This document shows positions 21,421 through 31,476 of a stretch of 52,550 nucleotides of DNA, one piece after another. Below the pieces are notes generated by a model. The model saw only the letters and a list, made by a program, of their open reading frames with translations. It did no database searches and was not told where the DNA came from. This stretch comes from Basidiobolus meristosporus CBS 931.73 (Eukaryota; Basidiobolomycota; Basidiobolomycetes; Basidiobolales; Basidiobolaceae). The translations under genes were made by a program, and so were the position numbers. The stretch is taken from positions 1-52,550 of the forward strand of contig MCFE01000617.1 in the NCBI GenBank assembly GCA_002104905.1. Direction: 5' to 3'. Within the stretch, counting starts at the first letter, position 1. Every line of letters begins with the position of its first letter.

Positions 21421-21769
21421 TGTTGTAAGAGTCTTGGAGATATTGGAAGTGATTGGGAGAACAAGTGGATTATGTGATTTTCACTTAATGATTTATTGAA
21501 TGTAAAAGTAGTGTTTATACTTTTACCTGGTCTTGGCTTTAAAAACACGTAGAATAGGCTAAGGAAGGTCCCAAGAACATGTGTGCAAAGTTTGGGGCTG
21601 TTTGGACAACTCTGAGAATTTTCATGTTCTGGGTACCTGGTATTTTGGTGAAACTATTCTAAGTAAATCCCAACAAGGAATTTGGTCAGTATTCTCTATG
21701 ATTTGAAGGTAATGATCTAAGTGACTAAGTTAGGTGAATATTCAGGTGGAAATACAAATTTTTACAACA
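21421..21769 (-). repeat. Solo copia LTR, family A
   Basis: 349 bp, TGTTGTAAGAG to TTACAACA, with perfect duplication GTATA at 21416-21420 and 21770-21774. It is close in sequence to the A2 LTRs. Confidence 0.96.
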
Positions 21770-21886
21770 GTATATACTGTAATCTCACTCTGAAACAATG
21801 CCAGCAGTTTGAGATTTTGACCCTTTTTGCAATGCAGTGGGCAATTGTGCTGGTGTATTGCTATTTGGATTGCCCAATGTAATAAT

Positions 21887-22236
21887 TGCTGCAATACTCT
21901 GGGGAGTGTTGGAAGTGATGTGGAGAACTAGAGAATTTACATGTTGTTCACTTGTAGAATTATTGATCAAAAGTATGGTATTTATACTTTTGATAGAGTA
22001 GAGAAAACAAACATGCAGAGTTTGTTACAGAGGGTCCCAAGAATATGTGTGCAGAGTGTGGGGTCTTTTGGACTACTATGAGAAAAATAATAATCTGGGT
22101 GCCTGACAATATTGGTGAAAATATTCCAAGTTAATCCCAACCAGAAATCTGGTCAGGACAGAATGCTAATCACAGTATAAGATCTATGTGACTAAGTTAG
22201 CAGGAATATTTAGGTGACAGCTCAATAATCACAACA
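21887..22236 (-). repeat. Solo copia LTR, family B
   Basis: 350 bp, TGCTGCAATACTC to CACAACA, with perfect duplication ATAAT at 21882-21886 and 22237-22241. It contains the perfect 11-bp arms ATCAAAAGTAT and ATACTTTTGAT around GGTATTT. Confidence 0.95.
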
Positions 22237-22270
22237 ATAATAAACTTGGCAGTGATTCAGCAGTTATTGG

Positions 22271-22617
22271 TGTTGTAAGAGTCTTGGAGATATTGGAGTA
22301 ATTGGGAGGACAGGTAGATTATGTAGTTTTCACTTAATGATTTATTGAATGTAAAAGTAGTATTTATACTTTACCTGGTCTTGGCATTACAAACACATAG
22401 AATGGATTACAAAAGGTCACAAGAACATGTGTGCAAAGTTTGGGGCTGTTTGGACAACTTTGAGAATTTTCATGTTCTGGGTACATGGTATTTTGGTGAA
22501 AATATTCTAAGTAAATCCCAACAAGAAATTTGGTCAGTATTCTCTAGGATATGAAGGTAATGATCTAAGTGACCAAGTTAGGTGAATATTCAGGTGGAAA
22601 TACAAATTTTTACAACA
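22271..22617 (-). repeat. 3' LTR of A4
   Basis: 347-bp reverse family A LTR next to the purine tract (CTCCCACTC on the forward strand). Confidence 0.93.
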
Positions 22618-22628
22618 CTCCCACTCAG

Positions 22629-23522
22629 CTAAATGTTCATACTGACTAGTCCTAATTTTGACCTAAGATATTCAAACTTGTCTCTAGCTAATGGTTTGGT
22701 AAATATGTCAGCACTCATTTCATCTGTAGGACAGTAAACTAAGCTAACTAAGTTATTCTCTTTAGCTTCACATATGAAATGATGTCTGATATCTATGTAC
22801 TTGGTTCTAGCATGAAAAGTTGGATTTCTACCTAATTGTATACATCCTTGATTATTTTGAAATAAAGTAATAGGTGTTTTTTGACATAGGCCTAAATCTG
22901 CAAAAAGCTTTCTTAACCACATTGCTTTTTTTGTAGCTTCACAGGCTGCCATATACTCTGCCTCTGTGGTAGAAAGTGCTATGGTTGGTTGCTTTCTTGA
23001 GTTGCATGAAATTGCTCCTTTGCAGAAAAGAAAGGTGTATCCTGTGGTAGATATTCTGTCTTCCAAATTTTGTCCCTAATCAGCATCAGAGTATCCCACA
23101 AGATCTGGTTCTGAATTCTTATAAGTGTATGTTAAGCAGATATCAGCAGTTCCTTTTGAGTATCTAAAAATCCACTTAACTGCTGCAATATGACCAGATC
23201 CATAGTTCTGATTATGTTGGCTGACAACCCCCACTGAATATGAGATATCTGGACGTGTTCAAGCATAATATACATCAGACTGCCAACCATAGGTTGATCA
23301 GGAAAGTCAGGACTTTCAGATGGCACCAAGCTCTCTTGATTTGGTAGAGTTTTGACCAAGTTAAGGCTTGTCTCCATTGGGGTAGCTGCTGGTTTACAGT
23401 CTTCCATTTGGTACTTCTTTAGTATATCTCAAATAAGCTTTTATTGGCTTAGGGTAATAGTCTAGGTACTTTGGTCTATGGAGAACTTAATCCCTAAGTA
23501 TTAACTAAGTTCTCCTAGATTG
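22629..23522 (-). pseudogene. A4 RNase H and end of RT
   Basis: Reverse frames 23407-23132 (MEDCKPAATPMET onward) and 23066-22629 (MEDRISTTGYTF, STTEAEYMA, NNQGCIQL, ending MNI-TAG). A frameshift and a stop (TAG in place of the codon before DADWG) separate them. The last Asp-containing motif of RNase H reads QNNQG instead of QDNQG, losing an acidic residue. Confidence 0.88.
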
Positions 23523-23871
23523 TGTTGTAAGAGTCTTGGAGATATTGGAAGTGATTGGGAGAACAAGTAGATTATGAGGTTTTCACTTAATGATTTATTG
23601 AATGTAAAAGTAGTATTTATACTTTTACATGGTCTTGGCATTACAAACACATAGAATAGGCTAAGGACGGTCCCAAAAACATGTGTGCAAGGTTTGGGGC
23701 TGTTTGGACAACTTTGAGAATTTTCATGTTCTGGGCACCTGGTATTTTGGTGAAAATATTCTAAGTAAATCCCAACAAGTAATTTGGTCAGTATTTTCTA
23801 GGATTTGAAGGTGATGATCTAAGTGACTAAGTTAGGTGAATATTTAGATGGAAATACAAATTTTTACAACA
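23523..23871 (-). repeat. Solo copia LTR, family A, inside A4
   Basis: 349 bp with perfect duplication GATTG at 23518-23522 and 23872-23876. It splits the RT coding region. Confidence 0.96.
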
Positions 23872-26212
23872 GATTGGACATATTGAACTCCTTAGATAGG
23901 CTGGATTTAGTCTCTTCCAATGTTGCTAGGTTATTGGCAGCTATAATAAGATCATCCACATATAGGGCTAATAGAACTGGATTTGCTCTATCTGGCTTAT
24001 AGTATTTACCATAGTCAGCATTGCTCCTGTTGAAACTCAAAGATCCCAAATAAGAATCTATCTTGCAACTCCAGGCTCTTGCTGATTGTTTGAGACCATA
24101 TAGTAATTTTTTAAGCTTGCAGACCAAATGGGGGCTATCTTGGTCAACAAACCCATCAGGCTGGTCCATATACACATCCTCATCAAGTTCTCCACTCAAA
24201 AATGCAGTTTTACATCATTTGATGAATAAAATACTTATATTTGGCAGCAATAGCCAATATTAATCTGAAGGAATTAAACTTGACTACTGGTGCAAAGGTC
24301 TCAGTATAGTCAAGTCCTTTGGTTTGAGAGTATCCTTTGGCCACAAGTCTTGTTTTGCATCTTTCAATTGTACCATCAGCCTTGCATGTTGTCTTGAAGA
24401 CCCATCTGCATCCAATTGATTTTTGGTTGATTGGTGATTTGACCAAGTCCCAAGTTTAATTTTCCATCAGTGCCTGATATTCCTCAGTCATTGCAGATCT
24501 CCAAAACTCTGTCTGAGGTCTATTTAGGGCCTCTTTTACAGTCTGGGATTCATCAATATGGAATGAATAGGCATAGGCTATGTTTGTACTCTCATTGATA
24601 TAGTAACTTGGACTATTTCTTGTCTGATTAGATCTCCAGGCATTTGATACTGGAATGATTGCTTCTGAGATATTCCTGGGCACTGATTCTGGCTGAACCC
24701 CAGTTGTAGAGTCCTCTGGAGAGAGAAAATCTTCATTGTTTTGCTCTGATTCAATCCTGACAATTGGTGGATTTGAGATCAGATTTCTGTCATCATCTGA
24801 TGTCATTTTTTGTGAGAATTTGAATTTTCATCACACAACACATCTCTGGACTTGATTGGCTTTGTTGCTTTGGTATTGTAGATTCTGTATGCTTTACTCT
24901 CATTGCAGTAGCCCAAAAATATGCATTTTACACTTTTTGGCTCAAATTTGACTGATATCTGGGCAGTTTCTTGGCATATGCTGTACACCCAAATATTCTT
25001 AGATGTTCTGCACTTGGTCTGCATCCATACCATGCTTCAAATGGAGTAGAATCACAAAGCATTTTGTTATAACTCCTATTCTTAAGATATACAGAAGTGG
25101 CAACTGATTTTGCTCAAGAATCATAGGATAATTTTTGATCATGGATCATAGATCTTGCTGTATCAATTATTGATCTGTTAGCACATCCTGCTACTCCATT
25201 TTGCTGCGCAGAGTATGGTACAGTAGTCTCTTGCTTTATCCCATGATTTTTTCAGAAGCGGATGAAGAGTCTTGAGGTATATTCTCCACCATTGTCAGAG
25301 CGTATTTTCTTGATTTTTTCACCAGTTTCTCTCCCTACCATGGCTTTAGACTCCCTGAACTTAGACAGAGCTTCTGCCTTTCTCTCCATGGAGTAGACCC
25401 ATGTGTATCTTGTGTAATCATCAGTAAAAATGATTAAATACTTCATCCTGCCTAAGGATAAATTTTGCATAGGTCCACACAGATCTGAGTGAATTAGAAC
25501 TAACTTTTTCTTAGTTTTGATCAACCCAGAGCTCTTGAACAGTTGTCTGGCTTGTTTCCCATAGATGCAGGCTACACAGTGCTCCAAATTGGCAGGGGGA
25601 GCAATTTTTACTCAGGAAATTAGCTGATCTTTGATCATTTTACGCAAATAATCAAAATTGATTTGTCCAAGTCTCCTGTGCCAAAGGATTGGTGCTTATT
25701 CATTTAAGTTACCTATATTGGCTTCTAAGTATGATCAAATATAAGTGAACTTGTAAAGATTCTGATCTCTGATACCTGAAGCAATATGGGCACCATTTTG
25801 ATCAGTAATTGGGCATCCAGAATTGTCAAAGCTGAAACTGAGTCCTTCTGCTCTGGCCTTGCTTACAGATAGTAGGTTCTTGGCTATTTCTGGCACATAG
25901 ATTACTTCTTTAAAGGTCAGTGTATGGCTTCCTTCACTGATTCTTAGGCTTACTTGGATAGTTCCTTCTCCCACTGCATGAAGTGTTCTATTGTCACTCA
26001 TGAAAACCTTCTTAATTGGAATATGTGGATATTGGGTAAAAAGTTCTGGTAGGTGTGTAAAGTGTTGAGATGCTCCAGAGTCAATATACCACATCTGAGA
26101 ATCCTTGATTGTGGCCATATTTAATGCAGATATGAATAGTTTATCCTCAGTTGTTGCAGCATTTCCATATTCAGGCTTCTTTTGCAGATCATCTTTCATT
26201 TTGAAGCACTGG
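23872..26212 (-). pseudogene. A4 protease, integrase and reverse transcriptase
   Basis: On the reverse strand from 26212 down: protease with WYIDSGASQHF, pre-integrase region, a TGA at 25614-25612 (IS-stop-VKI, the same codon as in A2), integrase with CIYGKQARQ, FTDDYTRYTWV and DNGGEYTSR (25587-25252), then RT from 24806 with the GELDEDVYMDQPDG and YVDDLIIA motifs near 24199-23930. Frame breaks occur near 25250, 25040 and 24450-24200. The family Arg codon in AERANR is TGT here. Confidence 0.88.
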
Positions 26213-27016
26213 TATGGCAGGGTAAACATACCTCCCTCAGACAAGTTTACTCATATAGTCATTATATTATACTTATCCATATTTTACCTTATCAGTATTA
26301 TCCCATTCTTCTTTTGCCCATATTATCAGTATTATCCCCATATGATGTTTACCCTGATTAGTTATCAGCATTAGTTATCCCAGATGTTATTCAGCTTTGT
26401 GATCAGTATATGTATCTACATAAGGCAAGTACCCACGTCAGTACCCGTGACACATGACCTAAGTCTGTGTTACCATCCCTACCAGTTCAATACTGTATAT
26501 GGTATTTCTATGTTGCACAGGTTTCAGACTACTGATTCCTGATTGGTTGAAAGTGCTGTGCCTTTTAGAACCTTCCAGGACATTTTTGGCATATTTTTAG
26601 CTCATAGTGATGTCATCAAGAATTCCACCGATACCTAGAATCTTCTAGAACCTTGTCATTAGTAATCACTTGGCAATCAGGAAAAGTATTTAAGTGAAAG
26701 AAATCCCTCATCAATAAATCATCCCTTCTATCAGTAACACTTCTACCTTATTGATTAGCAGTTGATCACTGCACCTGCCTTCAACAGTACATCTAAGACC
26801 TGCCATCAAGGAGCTTTTCAGGGTAGTGCACAAGACACACAGAGGCCTTTGGAGACACTTGGAGCACCTAGGAAGCTGGAGAAGCCGGAGCTTTTACCAT
26901 AGTGACATATTGACAAAGACACCAGCAGTTTAGACACAGAGGTTATTGCACCCATCAGACACCTCACACACCTTGAGTTGTGTAGCTTCTCCCAGGAGTA
27001 CCTCTACACCACCACA
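26213..27016 (+). repeat. Solo LTR, family E
   Basis: An 804-bp forward LTR, TATGGCAGGG to ACACCACCACA, flanked by a 4-bp duplication CTGG at 26209-26212 and 27017-27020 inside A4 gag. TATTTAAG near 26697 and AATAAA at 26713-26718 give its orientation. A longer relative is at 34646-35714 and a fragment at 47378-47629. No internal region of this family is in the window, so the class is unproven; a 4-bp duplication would fit gypsy. Confidence 0.85.
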
Positions 27017-27730
27017 CTGGTCTGATGGGTGTCCTTTCCTTTTGCAGTAGTTACAAAACAGGTTGCTGTTGCCTTTGCAGGGTCATGGGTACCCCCTTTG
27101 TTGGTTATCATTGCTTATTAAAGCATTTTCTTCTTCCTTGTTATTTGCGCTTGATTTTCTTAATTCTTCATCCAAGAGCCTTCCACATACATAATTTCAG
27201 GTCAAATCTTCAGTTCTGGACTCTAGGGCTGATACAAGGTCCTGAAACTCATCTGTCAGGCTATTTAGGATGGTTACTATCACATCCTCATCAGTAGTTG
27301 GTATGCCCACAGATTCCATTTCATCTACCAGCAGGGTATTTCTGTTAATTAGATTTTTCATTTCTTCTCCTGGCAGCATCTTTGTAGTAAAGAATTTTCT
27401 TCTCAGTTACATTTTCTTGGCAGCTGAACATGACTGGTAGGTGTCTTCTAATGCCTTCCAGGCATTCTTTGCCGTTTTTGCTCTTGAGCATTGAATTAGC
27501 AATTTGTCCTTGACATTAAGGCAAATGCAGTTAAAGGCACTTTGTTCTTTCTTCTGGTACTTTAAGGCTTCCTCTCCCACGTTTTTAGGAGGGCATTCTT
27601 CTCCCATGACAATATCCCAAAGGCCTCTTTCTTGTAGCAGCATCTTCATCTTCACCTTCCACACTTGGTAGTTAGAGCCATCCAACTTTTCAACAGAGGG
27701 AAAAATTCCAGTAATAGCAGTAGTAGACAT
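27017..27730 (-). pseudogene. A4 gag
   Basis: Reverse gag from ATG 27730 (MSTTAITGIFPSVEKLDGSN) through GLWDIVMGEECPP and the region LVSALESRTEDLT to the zinc knuckle, where the family E LTR interrupts CNYCKRKGH. There is a frame break near 27400. Confidence 0.88.
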
Positions 27731-27743
27731 TGCAGAGAGTGAC

Positions 27744-28224
27744 AGCTTGGGGCTCATAACCTGTTGTAAGAGTCTTGGAGATATTGGAAGTGATTGGGAG
27801 GACAAGTAGATTATGTGGTTTTCACTTAATGATTTATTGAATGTAAAAGTGGTATTTAGCTTGGGGCTCATAACCTGTTGTAAGAGTCTTGGAGATAGTG
27901 GAAGTGATTGGGAGGACAGGTAGACCATGTGGTTCTTACTTACTGATTTATTGAGTATAAAAGTAGTATATATACTTTTACATGGTCTTGGCATAACAAA
28001 CATATAGAATAGATCAAGGAAGGTTGCAAGAACATGTGTGCACAGTTTGGGACTGTTTGGACAACTTTGTGGATTTTCATGTTCTGGGTACCTGGTATTT
28101 TGGTGAAAATATTCCAAGTAAATCCCAACAAAGAATTTGGTCAGTATTCTCTAGGATATGAAGGTAATGATCTAAGTGACCAAGTGAGGTGAATATTTAG
28201 GTGGAAATTCAAATTTTTACAACA
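27744..28224 (-). repeat. 5' LTR of A4 with duplicated leader
   Basis: The full 5' LTR is 27876-28224. Between it and gag lies a second, partial LTR 3' end (27762-27857), so the leader unit of 114 bp occurs twice, with two primer sites (27749-27761 and 27863-27875). The two copies differ at many positions: one is like the A2-type LTR, the other like the A3-type, so this is a mosaic and not a fresh tandem duplication. Confidence 0.85.
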
Positions 28225-28484
28225 ATTGGCTGGTTTGCATGACTTTAAGGTTGTCCGGTTGTGACATATGTTTATCTGAGCAGGCCTAACTGACCAATGC
28301 ATGTGGTTGCCTTATATAGTAAGAAGTTGACAGCTTTTGACAGCTTTTATGTGGTCTCCTGTTGGCATTATCACAACAAAGTGGTGGCCCACTGCTAGTC
28401 CTGTACTATGCCATTGTATCAATTTATCAAATGGTAATGCATTTTTCTACCTCCACTTGTGCCTTTCATATACCATTATTAAAA
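28225..28484 (-). pseudogene. Tnp2-element 3' region, fragment
   Basis: Matches 31690-31920, 34130-34370 and 39050-39300 (shared landmarks: the CCTTATATGG-like segment, TGGCATTATC, and ACCTCCCCTTGTGC-like sequence). It was the right-hand neighbour of 22237-22270 before A4 inserted. Confidence 0.55.
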
Positions 28485-29313
28485 ACAGTAGTGATGATCC
28501 CCTCAAAAGGCTGTGACAAAGCTTAAATCCTGTGTCTGAGAAGTATTGATGCTGTGAGGATGTCATGCAATCATTGATGAAAGAAGCTGCACCTCAGATT
28601 TCACAAAAAACATAATCAAAGATTTTCAGCACAACAATACATTAGTGGCTGTGGATTGGTTCTGTGCCAATTCTCACATATTCTGAAACTGGACACTCAA
28701 TTACCTCCTATGCTTGTGTACATTGATTGGCTATTGCCCTTTTTCACACTCCTTACTTCCTGACTCAAACAATGCACTTTTCATACATTGAAATTAGTTT
28801 ATATCAATTCAATCTTCAGTTATAACTTAGTTGCCAATGAACCACCCTATACAAGTCCCTATAACCAAGACTAACATTGAGCTCAACCTCACACTTAACA
28901 AGCAACTCCATTGAAATACACATTCAATAAGTATTTCTGATGAAACACCCTTTTTGCATGACTTTGGCTAAAACTCTATGGCTTGATGCCATTGCTCATT
29001 CACTGGTTACCATACATCCTGGTCTTCAACACTGCAAGACTGAGCACCCTATTGGCCAGTCTATGCAATAGGTCCCTACAGTAATCAAGTGTGTTTCTTG
29101 GGCACTGTTTGCAAAGTAGTGCTGCAACTGTTTGCTGTACCTGGTATTGCCCCAAAGTTACACTTTAGGCATTGCAATCATCTTCTGAGTTCTTGAAAAT
29201 GTTGCATTGTTTGTTGCTGGAATCTTCACTCTGTCTACAATAGAGGCCATGATGGCCATGATAGGTAAGTTGTCTTTCTCAGCAAACTCATTGACCTCAC
29301 TGGAGTGTACATC
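28485..29313 (-). pseudogene. Tnp2-element partner gene, C-terminal part, copy 3
   Basis: Reverse copy of the partner-gene 3' half. The conserved frame shows EDQDVW, PVNEQWHQAIEF, PKSCKKG, SSEILIE and GYRDLYR with scattered stops. It continues on the far side of the family B LTR into 29663-30320, where the gap between copies closes exactly, showing that one gene was split. Confidence 0.6.
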
Positions 29314-29662
29314 TGTTGCAATATTCTGAGGAGTATTGGAAGTGATGTGGAGAACTACAGGATGTACATGTTATTCACTTGTTGATTTATTGCTCAAATG
29401 TGTGGTATTTATACTTTTGACAAAGAAGAGCAAGCAAGCATGTAGGGTTTTTTAAAGAAGGCCCCAAGAATATGTCTGCAAAGTCTGGGGGCTTTTGGAT
29501 AACTTTAAGAGAGTTCATAATCTGAGGACCTGATAATTTGGTGAAAATATTCTATGTAAATCCCAACAAGAAACTTGGTCAGGACAGAATGCTAATTGAG
29601 GAATTGGATCTATATGACTAAGTTAGTATGATTATTTAGGTGACAACTTAATAATTACAACA
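29314..29662 (-). repeat. Solo copia LTR, family B
   Basis: 349 bp, TGTTGCAATATTC to TTACAACA. Flanks ACATC and AGATC are a target duplication with one mismatch. Its palindrome arms have decayed. Confidence 0.88.
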
Positions 29663-30320
29663 AGATCAACTTGCTGCACATCCTACTCTTGAGAAAACAG
29701 CAGCTGTCTTCTTGATACTTCATCTTGGCTATTACAGGAATCAGCCTGCTCCATGCATTTGATGTTAATTGCTGAGATCTGCAGCTTTTTTTACATACCT
29801 CCCTGTCTCTGGCGTAGATAGACTTATCACTCTTTACTTTCACCTTTATCACTGGAACTTTGTCTGAGTGCTCTCTGTACTGAACTTTGTTTCCTCCTTA
29901 ATATATGCTGCACTGGTGGATCCATTTCTGCCTGCTGGTCTCTTACCAGCACTGTTCTGGCAACCTGATGTGTAATTACCACTTGCTTTGAGCTTTCAGC
30001 ACTAGTAGTGATGGGCTCCTGAGGAAGCTGCTGGCTTTTATCACTGATAAGTCCTTCACTAATACTTTGACTCAGTGCTCCTTGAGTGGAACTACACTTT
30101 TTCCTTAATGAATGTTGCACTGGAGAGTCTGTTTCTGCCTGCTTATTGCTTGTCAGCACGCTTTGGGCTACCTGACATTTCTTTGCTGCTTATTCAGAGC
30201 TTTGGCCCTGCTTGCAATTGAACCCTCTGGGACTATAAGTGCCAAATCTTAGCTGGCCTCTGCCTTACTAATTTGGTCATTTCTTGAAACCTTACCTCTG
30301 CTCCTCCCCTGTTCTCCACC
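29663..30320 (-). pseudogene. Tnp2-element partner gene, repeat region, copy 3
   Basis: Two reverse frames: 30159-29827 (110 residues) and 29852-29655 (65 residues, overlapping in another frame). The first contains one complete and one partial ~69-residue repeat (QLPQEPITTSAESSKQV, HQVAR, VRDQQAEMDPPVQHILRRKQS, ALRQSS). The same unit is at 38180-38472. The second has a Cys pair (VCKKSCRS) aligned with AKNCSSC in the copy at 40450. The repeats are rich in Gln, Ser and basic residues and are likely disordered. Function unknown. Confidence 0.55.
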
Positions 30321-30490
30321 CTGCAGCTTCCTTGCCTTGTTGAAGCACAAGCTCATTGCTCCCTGTGAAAAGCTTCAACTCCGATCAAATATCTCTATCT
30401 CAAGTATCTCTGGCTGTTGATTGATCCCAAATTCTGGCAAATGGCTTATACCCTGCCTGGTTTGCTGTAATTGCATGCTGACTTCTGTAT
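30321..30490 (-). pseudogene. Tnp2 transposase fragment
   Basis: Similar to 33120-33260 (shared CATTGCTCCC, ATCTCTGG, GGCTTATA, TGCATGCTGACTTCTGTATGTT). It is a short piece of the transposase gene between its N-terminal third and the end; no open frame of note. Confidence 0.5.
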
Positions 30491-31476
30491 GTTATATCTG
30501 AGCAAACATGATGTGTGGTAATAAGAAAGTAAATCATTATTATAGAGTCTCAAGATCAATATTACACTCATTTTATTATTTTGCCTTTTGCTATTGTAAC
30601 ACTCAACTGAGAGTTCACTAATTTCCCACTGTGAAAGACAAATGCATGAGACCCTGCCAATCAATCCATCCAAGATTATTATGTCATGCATAACACTCAG
30701 TGGCCAGCACATGTTTCTAATTACAGTCCATCTGATGCAGTACTTGAGGATTATGATCAAAAGAGCTCAATAACCATATATATTAGAACACTATTACTAG
30801 GCTTACTATGATAACTTTGCTTGCTTATAACTTTTGATCAGGCCAATCAAATCACTTGAGAATCTCACATAAGCTGTGCCTATGCTTGATCTGCACTACT
30901 ACAAGATTCAGCTTTTCACCACATGTATTGTTTGCACAAGTGCCCAAAAATATTGATCCTTCAGAACTCTCATATATATGACTTCCCCAGCAGAATATAA
31001 CAGAGAGCCTCATTCTCCACAATCTCCACATTGCAACAGTAAGCTTAAAGGCCTTACAACTTCCCCTGTCTCACATGCACTGTTGAGTGTGCTGAATTTG
31101 ATATATACTACATTGGAGAAGTGACTGCAAGCTCACAAAAATCCAGCTTAAACTCTACAAGAAAACTACCACTTTTCTACTGGAGAGTTCCCCTAAGAAA
31201 GCCCTCTGCTCTAACAACACCCCTTAGTCTTCAAACCCCACAAGAGACCCCTTTACTTCAAAAGCCCCTTCAGGCACCCCTGCAGCACAAAGTTGACTTT
31301 AAAGACCACTGTAAAAAGCTCCTTTGCTCCAAAGACACCCTGTTAGAGACCCCTCACCTCAAGCCTCAGGTTAAAGGGAAGTTCAGAATACCCAAGTTAA
31401 AATTTAAATTCTCAGAAAGAAACTGACTTACAAAGGAGGAGAAGTTACCACAACAGTACATACACTCAATAGTCAG
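30491..31476 (+). other. Unassigned repeat-like stretch with one ORF
   Basis: 30491-31037 has LTR-like features (starts TGTTATATCTGAGC, ends CACATTGCAACA, a TATATATGA near 30971), but no target duplication or second copy confirms it. After it, 31121-31426 is an open frame of 101 codons. It is rich in Leu, Pro and Lys, with repeated SLQTPQETPLLQKPLQAPLQ-like wording and a basic C-terminus, and it might be a gag N-terminus. I do not recognise it. Confidence 0.3.

Larger units (their letters stand above)
20698..22270 (-). pseudogene. Decayed transposon gene hosting three LTR insertions
   Basis: If the solo LTRs (21421-21769, 21887-22236) and A4 (22271-28224) are removed using their target duplications, 20698-21420, 21770-21886, 22237-22270 and 28225 onward become one continuous sequence. 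Its right part (28225-28484) matches the 3' region of the Tnp2 elements, so this is probably an old relative. Reverse-strand frames, for example 21155-20850, give protein-like segments such as LPILSNTSNISQGSF, but with many stops. No domain was recognised in this left part. Confidence 0.4.
22271..28224 (-). mobile_element. Copia element A4 (nested, TSD ATTGG)
   Basis: Reverse Ty1/copia element with a perfect target duplication ATTGG at 22266-22270 and 28225-28229. Parts: 3' LTR 22271-22617; RNase H and RT end 22629-23522; solo LTR 23523-23871; RT, integrase and protease 23872-26208; solo LTR of family E 26213-27016; gag 27021-27730; partial LTR 27762-27857; full 5' LTR 27876-28224. The end LTRs are visibly more diverged from each other than those of A2, so A4 is older. 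Confidence 0.95.
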
